Source: Candidatus Aenigmatarchaeota archaeon (GTDB lineage Archaea; Aenigmatarchaeota; Aenigmatarchaeia; QMZP01). From it: a stretch of DNA of 32,805 bases. The stretch is taken from the NCBI GenBank assembly GCA_030670085.1, contig DAOVCJ010000008.1:1-32805 (forward strand). The letters are read 5' to 3'. The notes beneath the pieces were generated by a model. The model searched no databases and was not told the origin of the DNA. It worked only from the letters and a program-made list of their open reading frames with translations. Made by a program: the position numbers and the translations under genes. This document shows, in pieces, positions 17,901 through 25,996 of this stretch. Each line of letters starts with the position of its first letter. Positions within the stretch are counted from its first letter, which is position 1.

Positions 17901-20851
17901 TAACCCTTGAGGTTCCTGAAAAAAGCATGACAGAAGATATTAAGCACGGAACCGAGGAGGTCATAGGAGTCTTCAACCTGAGATCAACTGGTAATGACAT
18001 GGTTGAGAACATATCGTTCAACGTGACAGGTTTTGAGAACTTCACTATTGAGTTCAACCAATCCTATCCCCTGAATCTCAGTGCAGGGAATTTCAGGACA
18101 GTAACCATTAACGTATCAATACCATCAGGATATTCAAATGGAACATACGATGCAACACTGAACATAACAACCAACAACGCGGGTTTCAAGATTGTGAACC
18201 TGACGGTAATAATACCTGTGGACGGAAACTGGACTATGAATACCACATACTGTGAACACTCCCAGACCCCTGCAGAGGGTGTTTTGTGTGATGTTCTGAT
18301 AAACAATACAGGTAACATGCTGCTGAATTTCAGTGTAAGCCCAGCCGCTGTGAACCACACGAACGTGAGCAAAACCAGCTTCTCCATAAGCGGGAACAGT
18401 AACACCATCCTGACAGTCTACTACAACGTCAGTGACGTGCAGGGGGAGGATGATTGGTATGCAGACTACACCGTAGATGCGATACAGTCGTATGCAAACT
18501 TGAGTTATATGGTTCTGAGTGTTTTCCTGAGCAGGTTCGTAATGGCCAATATAGGCATAGAGATAGTCCCGAACATGACAGAACAACTGGCTACTGTCAC
18601 TGTATGGGTCAACGTGACAACCATTTCAGGAGCAACTATACCCTGGGTTGAGTTAAAGGTTACATCACCGGACGGGACAAACTACACAACGAACATGCAA
18701 CAACTGTACTGGTTTGGGTGCACAGGAACAGGACCGAACTCTGTGAGTTGCTGGTATTCATCTTACCCGAGCACATGGGGAAACACAACACTCAGGGGGA
18801 ACTACACGGTGACTATTTTTGTGAACGATTCCATGGGCATCAACTCAACCAATACGTCCATGTTCAAGATTTACACAAAACTGGATGTAATCCTTTTCAC
18901 CCTGCAAACAACTTATAGTAATAAAGACTACCAAGGTTCCATATTCTATAAAGCAAGGGATGAAGCATCGGATGTTTTAGAAGGGGTTAATGCGACATTC
19001 ACGATATTAAATCCAGACAACCTGACAGTTTTCAACAAGACTTACACCACCATGTCAGACGGTTTCGTTAGAAATGATTATGGTGGAATATATGTAGACT
19101 TCATTGTAAATAATTATCCAGCCGGAAACTATACAGTCGATTCCTTCTCAAGGTATTATGATGAAGATGTTCAGTTGTATGTTAACCAGTACAAAAACTT
19201 TCAGTTTGAGCTCGTGGATAAGCCACTTGTCTATGGGATACTTGCACACCTTCGGGTGTATCCTTTATGGTATCAGAACAGTATTATAAGATTTTTAATG
19301 TGGTTCACCGATTCCTCTGGGACATTGAGTGATCCTGATGATATAAATCTGGTTGTGAGGGACCCTGCAGATAATGCCTACTTTAATATCTCAAAATCCC
19401 AGATGACACCGGAAGGCGAAGGAGTTTATACGTATAACTTTGCCATGCCCTCGGATTCTCCAGTCGGGGTCTATGATGTTAATCTAACAGCATATAAGGA
19501 CAATTTCACAACAGTGGCTTTTGACTATTTCAGGGTTTCCTTTGGTGGACCATACGATGTTGAGATAACATCAATAGAACCAGAGGTATCAGTAGGAGAT
19601 AACCTGGATTTTGATTTGTACATGGAAAACAAGGGAGATATTGATAATGAAGATGTACTAGTTGAGTATTGGGTTTACGGTAATGGCCAAACATGGGATT
19701 ACAAGACTTTCTCAACAAACCTGAGAGCAGGGGAGAACAAAACCTTCCCCAGAATTGCGTTCATATTCAGCAACCAGCCTGCTGGAACATACACACTGAA
19801 TGTTAAAGTAACCTATGATCCTGTTCACAATCTTTATGCATCTGCAAACGCAACATTCATGGTTACTGGTGTAGGTCCACCCCCAGGTCCACCAGGTCCA
19901 CCAGCCCCAACACCAGGACCAGCCCCACCAGGAGCACCAGCAGCCATAAACATAACAGAGTATGAGGATGAGGTTGGGGTCGAGATAGGTATTCAGAGAC
20001 TGGTGAATGTTGTTGTGAAGAATACAGGAGGATCAATCCTCAACAACGTCGAGCTTCTCATATCCGGATCCGCATCAGACTGGATAACGGTTGAGCCGTC
20101 AGTTGTTGATTCCCTGAATGCGGGATCCCAGGCAGTCTTCACTCTGAAGATAGTGGTTCCAAGGGGAGAAGCGTCAGGCCAGTATGACGTTAGAATGACA
20201 GCGCAATCAGATCAGGCAAGCGATGAAAAGACATTCAGACTCTTTGTTTTCACATCAAGGAAGGACCTGATAGAGTTCGAGCTCGTGAGGCTCAAGGCAA
20301 AACTGAAGGAGCTGGAGAACGAGGCAGACAAACTGGAGAGCCAGGGTATAGATGTATCAAAGGCAAGGGAAAAGCTTGCTGAGGCTGAAAGGAAGATCGA
20401 GATGGCCGAGGAATACCTCAACAGGAACCTGTATGATGCATCCCTCGATGCTGTTTACACAGCTTGGAAACTGCTCAAGGAGGCTGAAGACCTGCTTAAA
20501 GAGGCTGCGGTAGGTATAGCAATACCTTGGTGGGTAATACTTTTGATAGTCTTCATAATAGTTATAGTGGTTCTTGGATTCCTGATAAGGAGGATGACCA
20601 AGAGCTTAAGGATGATACTCAGGGGAAGACTTTCAGAGGCAAGGATGGTTGCGCAAACAGTAAAAGGTGCTGGTGTTGAGATAGACAGAATGAAGGATGA
20701 GAGGTATAAGACACAGAGATTGCTTACACTTCTTGGAAGCCAGTACAAAGAGGGTATAATTTCAAAGGCTGCATACGAGAGCCTGAAGAAGAGAAGTGAG
20801 AGTAAGATAAAGGATTTGGACAAGAAGATAAGAGAAGCCCTGGTGAGATAA
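14981..20851 (+). CDS. Large secreted, membrane-anchored surface protein with COG1470/NEW3-like and CARDB-like repeats
   Basis: The N-terminus is a clear signal peptide (basic MKRK, then a hydrophobic run to about residue 20). The mature start, EWFNSTWHYRIKI, resembles DUF2341-type surface domains. The body is sequon-rich and repeats modules such as NWxNLNGxxGYN plus NPEI, and SPx-type beta-sandwiches ending in GxYxxxxNIT. These resemble NEW3/COG1470-like and CARDB-like domains of archaeal envelope proteins; the same modules occur in the giant ATPase-bearing protein two genes upstream. A Pro-rich tether (1630-1655) precedes another beta domain, then a helical region with LESQGIDVSKA (about 1768-1845). 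A transmembrane helix follows at about 1850-1870, then a cytoplasmic SHOCT-like hairpin (1909-1956). Overall it is a stalk anchored at its C-terminus with a short inside tail, probably a structural partner. Exact domain names would need a profile search. Confidence 0.87.
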   Translation: MKRKAILVALFVALVVVLGNQYTTSLEVGDEWFNSTWHYRIKIDVNTSDYDRMNWPVEYEVNFTQLFEQMNTTGTFDNQSVRVFEYNDAGGIMWEMPSQFDEAEDYNASTNAAGTLVFILNGTTNANTLRQFYVYFDRTEAGTKEDEAYDTGMKVTGTDGDYTINNTQLNFRIDTERGENTSGLWNVTYNDQDLTNLFNPSGASDKTREFTIITDGTYNYTYDLRGNATIIEGPVRVTIRQTGYEAYWNDPDNKTNRTKIVKEYFFYLNNTYGVSNISAWVLIRQNITNIYTSDIYRESKSGFPALDALGAYSSGYKVAYNYSVDPGSWVRATYTLGGSMTAFINVNETGTSNFIAGNSSDSDRVGIDLANTTIQPNESIVDVAAIVFGDTIKTPNIITNVRDRLINPLNITAHAPEGWWIEIDPKMYTTQDVDVNIFNRNESSLIAANITYDPFNSTVSANATFNNGTIDTSDDITIVLYDDGTHGDNQSGDAIYSNYFNFTNTSTVGEWNFTVRIYDSEGYFLNETTFVFNITDIYNLSMRIWNDTGLPRTTNATLNLTTYRRDIMIPGANITCSYDSTPIPDQNITDLGDGTYNITFYTGDEYGLYYLNCTATKDGNSGQESEEFTVESPQTNIGITKQPSVYELYNITYFHNESFNLRITMNNTGNSSAYDTNITISLPPELVPNTTFYNIGNILIETEGVRNFNITILNNTQSGEYIINITVNWTNLNGSLGYNETLVNVTIYQNPEIRVPEELRIGIIAPGNYSLIDNFTAISYGNYYLDSITFNVTNPDNFTIEFDPENISGMNPGESQEVQMNVSVPSYQKTGIYNLMVNITSSNNGYDNLTLQIIVSGTNMSLVVQPEYYISYNVTAFENENFTLNVNTTNTGNTTAFYASINFSLPQNWTVTNSSKWCGNVSRGNFCYDEFNVTIANLTPPGNYTVNVTVNWEDIDIGLKSNTTIIEVEVVSNVTLEVPEKSMTEDIKHGTEEVIGVFNLRSTGNDMVENISFNVTGFENFTIEFNQSYPLNLSAGNFRTVTINVSIPSGYSNGTYDATLNITTNNAGFKIVNLTVIIPVDGNWTMNTTYCEHSQTPAEGVLCDVLINNTGNMLLNFSVSPAAVNHTNVSKTSFSISGNSNTILTVYYNVSDVQGEDDWYADYTVDAIQSYANLSYMVLSVFLSRFVMANIGIEIVPNMTEQLATVTVWVNVTTISGATIPWVELKVTSPDGTNYTTNMQQLYWFGCTGTGPNSVSCWYSSYPSTWGNTTLRGNYTVTIFVNDSMGINSTNTSMFKIYTKLDVILFTLQTTYSNKDYQGSIFYKARDEASDVLEGVNATFTILNPDNLTVFNKTYTTMSDGFVRNDYGGIYVDFIVNNYPAGNYTVDSFSRYYDEDVQLYVNQYKNFQFELVDKPLVYGILAHLRVYPLWYQNSIIRFLMWFTDSSGTLSDPDDINLVVRDPADNAYFNISKSQMTPEGEGVYTYNFAMPSDSPVGVYDVNLTAYKDNFTTVAFDYFRVSFGGPYDVEITSIEPEVSVGDNLDFDLYMENKGDIDNEDVLVEYWVYGNGQTWDYKTFSTNLRAGENKTFPRIAFIFSNQPAGTYTLNVKVTYDPVHNLYASANATFMVTGVGPPPGPPGPPAPTPGPAPPGAPAAINITEYEDEVGVEIGIQRLVNVVVKNTGGSILNNVELLISGSASDWITVEPSVVDSLNAGSQAVFTLKIVVPRGEASGQYDVRMTAQSDQASDEKTFRLFVFTSRKDLIEFELVRLKAKLKELENEADKLESQGIDVSKAREKLAEAERKIEMAEEYLNRNLYDASLDAVYTAWKLLKEAEDLLKEAAVGIAIPWWVILLIVFIIVIVVLGFLIRRMTKSLRMILRGRLSEARMVAQTVKGAGVEIDRMKDERYKTQRLLTLLGSQYKEGIISKAAYESLKKRSESKIKDLDKKIREALVR
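19868..19945 (+). repeat. Proline-rich tether in the surface protein
   Basis: A 26-residue stretch is made almost only of Pro, Gly and Ala (GPPGPP-type repeats). It probably forms a stiff extended spacer between the outer beta domains and the membrane-proximal part. Confidence 0.7.
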
Positions 20852-20853
20852 AC

Positions 20854-21678
20854 CTACTTGGTTAGTGACTTTAATTTGAAATCCAGGAGTTCCCTTCTTG
20901 GTTTTTCCCTCCTGAAAAAAGAGGAGACTCTGGAGAAAAATCCCTGGGACTTGTACGTTTCCCCAGCAATGTGCGCGGCAAGCTTCATTATCTCCTTGCT
21001 TGCCTTTGCCCTCGGATTGTAGTCAATAACAGGAAGCTTTGCAGCCAGACTCTTTATAACGTTTTTATCCCTGGGTATCTCGGATATCACAGGCAGCTCG
21101 ACCAGTTGCTCTATCTCGTTCGGGAACAGTTCATGCCTGCCCTCACCGCTCATATTCAGAACAATTCCAAGGGGCTTTGCCCCAATCTCGCTTGCAACAT
21201 TAAAGCATTTCATCGTATCTATTATCGTGGGGATAAACGGTGTTGTGATGAAGAGAAGTTCATCACTCGCTTGTATGGTTGCCATTACCTCTCTCCCAAA
21301 GCCAGGGGCGCCATCCAAAAATATAAAATCCGCACTCCCAAAAAGAGTCTTTATATGTTTTTTCAGTTCTGCGACATCAACACCCTTCAAGTCATTCAAG
21401 GACAAGGAAGCGGGTATTATCCTCATACCAGGTATGCTGTAATTGTATATGGCCTTGTCAATTCTGACCTCTCCCGACAAGACCTGATTCAATGAAACAG
21501 GGTAGTAATACATCCCAAGATAAAGACCGAGATGAGAAGCCGTTACATTGCAATCCACTATGATAACATCCTTTTTAAATTTTGAGGCAAGGGCTGCTCC
21601 CAGGTTGATGACTATGGTGGTTTTTCCAACACCGCCTTTCCCAGATATCACCCCGATTATTCTGCTCAAAGAGAACAC
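20854..21678 (-). CDS. MinD/ParA-family deviant-Walker ATPase
   Basis: The 274-aa protein has the deviant Walker A motif KGGVGKTT (residues 14-21) with the signature Lys14, a switch-I-like VDCNVTASHLG, and a Walker B region FIFLDGAPG. These define the MinD/ParA/Mrp-type dimeric ATPases that position or assemble cell structures. The ending FFSRVSSFFRREKPRR could form an amphipathic membrane-binding helix, as in MinD, but it is followed by further residues. The start is GTG at 21678; no Met occurs before Walker A, and a TATA-like box lies 27 nt upstream, so the mRNA is probably leaderless. It converges on the surface operon with only 2 bp between stop codons. A role in placing that surface complex is inferred from context; an alternative is general division-site or archaellum-like positioning. 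Confidence 0.9.
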   Translation of the reverse strand: MFSLSRIIGVISGKGGVGKTTIVINLGAALASKFKKDVIIVDCNVTASHLGLYLGMYYYPVSLNQVLSGEVRIDKAIYNYSIPGMRIIPASLSLNDLKGVDVAELKKHIKTLFGSADFIFLDGAPGFGREVMATIQASDELLFITTPFIPTIIDTMKCFNVASEIGAKPLGIVLNMSGEGRHELFPNEIEQLVELPVISEIPRDKNVIKSLAAKLPVIDYNPRAKASKEIMKLAAHIAGETYKSQGFFSRVSSFFRREKPRRELLDFKLKSLTK

Positions 21679-21700
21679 CCCAACTATTAATTGAGTTAAT

Positions 21701-21710
21701 AATTTAAAAG
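21701..21710 (-). promoter_or_regulatory. TATA-like box for the MinD-type gene
   Basis: On the minus strand the sequence reads cttttaaatt, centred about 27 nt before the GTG at 21678, which fits leaderless archaeal transcription. Confidence 0.5.
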
Positions 21711-21723
21711 CTATTCCTATTTT

Positions 21724-22383
21724 TTACCACTTGAACGGGTACATGAACTTATTGAGTTCAGCCTCACTCCGTATTATTATCGGAATGTCCTTACCTATCT
21801 GTAGGCTTAATTTTCGGATGTAGTTTAGAAGGTCCCTGTCTGAGAAAACAGATACTATCGTTGATATTATTCTGAGAACCACGTCTGCCCTGTATTTTCT
21901 ACAGAAAAGGATAAGGTTGAAGAACAAGAGGAACAGGAATATATCAGAGAATATGCAGGGTCCGTATTTGCCGAGCAAATCCCTGTCATTCTTGTAGAGG
22001 ATCTTGAGGTTCTCTTGGTCAAAAATCTCCTTTGCATGATCCTTTATGAATTTCTGAATAATCGGCCATTTTACACTCAAAAGCGCTATGGGGAGCCACT
22101 GATTTCCTGTTCCTTTCAAGAGATACTGATCCTTTATGTACTCGGGAATCCATTCGAATTTTGGCTTCAGTTTCCTACCCTCCTTTACTATAAATTTTTC
22201 TTTTATCATACGAATGTACAATGGTTTCTTCAATCCCATCTCGTTATGATAAAGATAATTCGTGTTTATTTCCCATCTGTTCTGTATCTCGAAAACCGAT
22301 ACTCCCTTATCTGGATTTCCTGCACAGTTTAGCCATATAAGCCAGAAATTCTTATACCCACGAATGTCAGATTTCTTTTTCAT
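21724..22383 (-). CDS. Hypothetical protein, possible winged-helix N-terminal domain
   Basis: I do not recognise this 219-aa protein. Residues about 28-75 (VSVFEIQNRWEINTNYLYH, then basic strands) have the helix, helix and wing-like layout of a winged-helix DNA-binding domain; this is only a fold impression. The middle has an unusually hydrophobic aromatic stretch, FSDIFLFLLFFNLILF (about 147-162), which could be a buried core or a membrane segment. The rest is mixed and Lys/Ile-rich. Its codons are more AT-rich than those of the surface operon. The ATG has a TATA-like box about 25 nt upstream, so a leaderless mRNA is likely. The gene lies 45 bp upstream of the MinD-type gene on the same strand and diverges from the giant coiled-coil pair. 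A local regulator is one possible role. Confidence 0.75.
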   Translation of the reverse strand: MKKKSDIRGYKNFWLIWLNCAGNPDKGVSVFEIQNRWEINTNYLYHNEMGLKKPLYIRMIKEKFIVKEGRKLKPKFEWIPEYIKDQYLLKGTGNQWLPIALLSVKWPIIQKFIKDHAKEIFDQENLKILYKNDRDLLGKYGPCIFSDIFLFLLFFNLILFCRKYRADVVLRIISTIVSVFSDRDLLNYIRKLSLQIGKDIPIIIRSEAELNKFMYPFKW

Positions 22384-22403
22384 ATTAAAAAATTGTATGA
22401 AAG

Positions 22404-22413
22404 TAATATAAAC
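22404..22413 (-). promoter_or_regulatory. TATA-like box for the 219-aa hypothetical gene
   Basis: The minus strand reads gtttatatta, centred about 25 nt upstream of the ATG at 22383, with no room for a Shine-Dalgarno leader. Confidence 0.55.
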
Positions 22414-22436
22414 TTTCTGAAAAAATTAACAAAAGA

Positions 22437-22458
22437 CGTGTTTTAGCTTTAAAACACG
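22437..22458. repeat. 9-bp inverted repeat in the divergent intergenic region
   Basis: Arms cgtgtttta (22437-22445) and taaaacacg (22450-22458) are perfect reverse complements around a 4-nt loop. It lies upstream of both divergent genes, so it is more likely an operator for a dimeric regulator than a terminator. No T-run follows it on either strand. Confidence 0.55.
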
Positions 22459-22498
22459 CTGACAAGGTTTCTTTAAAAATCCAAAAAATTCCAAAAAA

Positions 22499-22518
22499 AA
22501 TAGTATATATATACTATT
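22499..22518. promoter_or_regulatory. 20-bp perfect palindrome upstream of the coiled-coil operon
   Basis: The sequence aatagtatatatatactatt is identical to its reverse complement. It sits about 20 bp upstream of the TATA-like box of the coiled-coil pair, where an activator or repressor could act. Its central TA-repeat makes some symmetry likely by chance in AT-rich DNA, but the flanking aatag/ctatt arms extend it. Confidence 0.5.
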
Positions 22519-22535
22519 AAATGCATATAAAAATT

Positions 22536-22548
22536 CATTTATATACCC
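22536..22548 (+). promoter_or_regulatory. TATA-like box for the giant coiled-coil operon
   Basis: The sequence catttatataccc lies about 41 nt upstream of the ATG at 22583. Transcription would start near 22568, giving a short leader that contains a weak gggga Shine-Dalgarno-like site. Confidence 0.5.
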
Positions 22549-22582
22549 CTTTTAATTATAAAATACAAAATTTGGGGATAAC

Positions 22583-25500
22583 ATGCCGAAAAAGCGCAAG
22601 GCTAGGGGAAGAAAACCTAAGAAACAAAAAGATTCGGGTCAGGAAAAAATCATAAAAGGACTCGAAAAAGAAAAGATTGATCTGCAGGAAAAGACCAAAA
22701 ATTTACTGCAAATCATAGAAACCATTTCAAAATCTGAATCAGAACCAGAATCTGAGGAAGATGAGAAAGAAACAGAAGACGTTGAAGAAAAGAAATCACT
22801 AAAAGAAAAACCACTCTCTGTCTTGAAAAAATTTGATGATAAAATAAAAAAAAGACTCGAAGAAAATAAGTCAAAGGAAGATTTAAGAAAAGATGTTTCA
22901 AAGATGATAAAAGAAAGTGTAGATTCCAAATTCTCAAAATTATCAGAGGATTTAAAAAAGATTTCTGATCTTGAGGGTAAGATAAATAAACTTGCAGAAA
23001 AAGCTACGATGCCTGTACCCACACCATCATTAGTGGCCCCAGAGGCCTACGAAGTGGGCAAACCGCCAGCTGGAACAGTATCAAAGGGATTGGCAGCATT
23101 CGGGGAAGAGGTTGATCTGCAGACAGAACTGCTGGAAATAAAGAAATCAATAACCGGTCTTAACAAAAATCTTGAAAATCTGAAAAAGAAAACAGATTAC
23201 AGCATAACAAGTATAGAGGAAAAGATAAAAATCCTAGAAAAGGTACCCATGCTGGAAGAGAAGTTTCAGACCATCAGCGAAAAGCTGGGTCCAGACAACG
23301 TTCAAAAACTGAGGAAGCTCATATTCTCTGCTGATGAGCTTGTTGATGAGGTTATACCCGACCTTGTTGGCAAAAAAATGAGAGCCAGGATGGAACCCGC
23401 TGTTAATGAGATCAGGAGTCTGAAACACAACATCGAGGGATTGAGAACAAACATGAACCATCTGAGGGTAGAGATTCTCAATCTGCAAAAAATGAAAGAA
23501 GAGATAAAAACCTTGGAGATGGAAAAGGACAGGATATACAAGGAGATAATAGGAAGGGATATGAAGTTCCACGAGGGTGTGGACATACTGAAGGAGAACA
23601 TAAAGAAAAGGATGGAAACCCTCTCAGCAGAACTTTCTGAAAAAATAAAGGAATCCCATAAATTAAATCACGAAAAGATCGAAAAAGACGTAAACAAAAT
23701 ATTTTCTGATGTAATCCAACTCAAACTTTCAGAGATGGAAAAAAGCTATACAGAACTTAATGATAGGGTAAAAAAACTGGATATGGTTGATGAAAAACTG
23801 AACAAGAAAATTAGTGAATTAAAGGCGCCGGAGAAGATTAAGAAATGGGTGGGAGACCAATTGAAGATTGTATACGATCAGACAATACCTGAAATAAAGT
23901 CAATCAAAAAAGAGACTCTGAATTATTCGGAGTTAATGAAATCCCTGAAGGAAGAGATTAAAAGTATTGATGCATCTTCATTGGGAGTTTCCAAAACAAC
24001 TGAAGTGCAGAAGGAAAAAATAGAAAAACTGGTTACTGACAAGAAAAATCTCGCAAAAACAATAGAGGATCTGAAATCAGAGATCAGGGTACTGGACGAG
24101 AAATTTCTGATGGAAAAGGAAAGGATATCTGGCCTTGAGGGTGAGGTAAGAGCAAGGGAAACAGAGTTCAGTACAGACCTAGACAGGCAGAAGAGTGAGA
24201 TGGCTGACTTTAGACTCGAACTAGTGAAAATGATAGATAGCAGCATAAAGGCCATGAAGGGGGAGCTAGAAGAAGAAAGGATGGAGGATATCAAAAACCA
24301 GACAAACGAACTGAAGTCAGACATAATGAGGATTCAAAACCTGAAAAGCGAGCTGGAGGAGTACAAGAAAAGGCAGGAAGCAAAGTTCGATGAGTTGACC
24401 TCGGATTTGAAGAATTTACCACCAGACATTAAAACGCTTGGTGGAAGGATAGAAAGTTTGGAAATCTTGGGCAAAAAATTGAATAAGGAAAAAATAAACG
24501 AATCAGAATTTTCCAGCATTATGAAATTGATAACCAAACGTATGGGTGAGATTGAAGATCATTTTGATGAGATTGAAGATAAGGTTTCTGAAGACAAGTC
24601 CCGTATAGAAAAGACAATAAGCGATTTACTTTCTAGCGATAAAATTATAAAATCAGCACAGGAATTAATCGGAAAGGATATTGAAGGAAAAATCCAGGAT
24701 TTAACAAGTTCATTATCTTCTGATATAACTTCGCTATCAGAAAAACTGAAAACCGATTCTGATACAATCTCATACCTGAAGGAAAAATACAATGTACTGG
24801 ATTCACTGACAATGGGTGTGCCAAAGAGGCTCGAATCCCAGGAAATCCTTATAAACAAGGTAATGGAATCAAAGGAATCCCTTGCGAAGAAAGCAGAGGC
24901 CATAGCAGCGGAACTGAAATCCCTTTCCGGGAACCTGTCGGCTGAAAAAGACAGGTTAGTGAACCTGGAGCAGAAAATGACTCTTCAGGACAAAGCAAAT
25001 GAATCAAAAATCAATGAGATATCAAATAATCTTGCAAATATCAATGAGAGTATAATCTCGGATATTGATGCTGTCAAAGCCAAGGTAAGTGAGATTGAAG
25101 CCCTGGGCGAATCCCTTAAAGAGAAGTCCATAAGTGAGTCAGAGTTCGTCTCAACCGTAAAGTCAATATCCAAGAGAATAGACGATATAGAGAACCTATA
25201 TACAAAGCTTGACAAGCAATCAAGTTCGGACAAAACAAAGCTTCAAGCCGCTATCAATCAAGCGTTATCCGATGAAAGGGTTCTGAAGTCAGCGCAGGAA
25301 TCCATCGGTAAATGGATGGATGAGAATATACAGGATCTTAGCAAAAAGGTATCCTCGGATATGGAAACACTTTCGAAAAAGATAGAAGAAAAATCAGAGA
25401 GCCTTAACAAGAAACTTTATTCGGACATGGAAAAACTTAAGGGAGAACTAGATGAACAATCCGAGTCAATGCTGAATGTAAGGGGAAAATTATCTGTTTT

Positions 25501-25996
25501 GGATTCCCTGACCAAGCAGTCAGAAGAGCAGGAGAACGTAATATCAAGGCTGAAGGAAAAGGTTCAGCTCCTGAATTCCCTGACCAAGGACTTCCCCAAA
25601 AAATTCGATCAGCAGACAAACGAATTGAAAGACCTTATGGGATCGAGCGGATTTCTGACCAAGAGAATAGATTCCCTGGATGGGTATCTGAACAACCTGA
25701 ATGAAAAAACCGACTCAGGCAGCGAAAGATTAACAACCCTGGAGAAGGATTTCAAATCCGATTCCAAGTCACTGGAAAGAAGGCTCGATGGACTGGATAA
25801 GAGCCTTGCCAGCATACAAAGCAGTTTACAAAGCTCATCTTTGGAAATAGGCGTATTGAAGGAAAGACTGGGTGATATGGAAAAAAGGTTTGATCAGTCT
25901 GTAAAGAAAAGCATGGAGGAAAAGCATCTTCTCAGGGAGGAGATGAAAAAACAGGGTGAAAGGGTAGGCAGAATCCTGAGGGAGCTGAGAGAATGA
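22583..25996 (+). CDS. Giant coiled-coil protein A (1,137 aa)
   Basis: The N-terminus is strongly basic (KKRKARGRKPKKQK), a possible nucleic-acid or acidic-surface binding tail that approaches an AT-hook. From about residue 20 to the end the protein is almost entirely heptad-patterned Lys/Glu/Ser/Leu sequence, broken by a short Pro/Gly segment (about 147-172). There is no Walker A or ABC signature, so it is not an SMC ATPase, and no signal or membrane helix. A segment is duplicated internally: NESEFSS (S641) and SESEFVS (S853) mark copies 212 residues apart, each followed by KxI(S/T)KR and SAQE(L/S)IGK. LDSLT recurs nearby. The next gene overlaps by 4 bp and encodes a paralogue. It is probably a cytoplasmic filament or scaffold; its function is unknown. 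Confidence 0.85.
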   Translation: MPKKRKARGRKPKKQKDSGQEKIIKGLEKEKIDLQEKTKNLLQIIETISKSESEPESEEDEKETEDVEEKKSLKEKPLSVLKKFDDKIKKRLEENKSKEDLRKDVSKMIKESVDSKFSKLSEDLKKISDLEGKINKLAEKATMPVPTPSLVAPEAYEVGKPPAGTVSKGLAAFGEEVDLQTELLEIKKSITGLNKNLENLKKKTDYSITSIEEKIKILEKVPMLEEKFQTISEKLGPDNVQKLRKLIFSADELVDEVIPDLVGKKMRARMEPAVNEIRSLKHNIEGLRTNMNHLRVEILNLQKMKEEIKTLEMEKDRIYKEIIGRDMKFHEGVDILKENIKKRMETLSAELSEKIKESHKLNHEKIEKDVNKIFSDVIQLKLSEMEKSYTELNDRVKKLDMVDEKLNKKISELKAPEKIKKWVGDQLKIVYDQTIPEIKSIKKETLNYSELMKSLKEEIKSIDASSLGVSKTTEVQKEKIEKLVTDKKNLAKTIEDLKSEIRVLDEKFLMEKERISGLEGEVRARETEFSTDLDRQKSEMADFRLELVKMIDSSIKAMKGELEEERMEDIKNQTNELKSDIMRIQNLKSELEEYKKRQEAKFDELTSDLKNLPPDIKTLGGRIESLEILGKKLNKEKINESEFSSIMKLITKRMGEIEDHFDEIEDKVSEDKSRIEKTISDLLSSDKIIKSAQELIGKDIEGKIQDLTSSLSSDITSLSEKLKTDSDTISYLKEKYNVLDSLTMGVPKRLESQEILINKVMESKESLAKKAEAIAAELKSLSGNLSAEKDRLVNLEQKMTLQDKANESKINEISNNLANINESIISDIDAVKAKVSEIEALGESLKEKSISESEFVSTVKSISKRIDDIENLYTKLDKQSSSDKTKLQAAINQALSDERVLKSAQESIGKWMDENIQDLSKKVSSDMETLSKKIEEKSESLNKKLYSDMEKLKGELDEQSESMLNVRGKLSVLDSLTKQSEEQENVISRLKEKVQLLNSLTKDFPKKFDQQTNELKDLMGSSGFLTKRIDSLDGYLNNLNEKTDSGSERLTTLEKDFKSDSKSLERRLDGLDKSLASIQSSLQSSSLEIGVLKERLGDMEKRFDQSVKKSMEEKHLLREEMKKQGERVGRILRELRE
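24450..25350 (+). repeat. Internal duplication in coiled-coil protein A
   Basis: Two protein-level copies with a 636-bp (212-residue) offset are anchored on SEF at nt 24503 and 25139. Shared order: LG-x-x-L-x-x-K, ESEF, KR(M/I), then SAQE-x-IGK and a D(I/M)xxLS(E/K)K segment. DNA identity is low, so the event is old. Confidence 0.65.

Noticed and set aside
14981-20851. S-layer protein as a firm identity for the third gene
   Set aside because: A signal peptide and C-terminal anchor fit, but the NEW3/CARDB-like modules occur in many surface proteins and the SHOCT-like inside tail is atypical. Kept as a generic surface protein.
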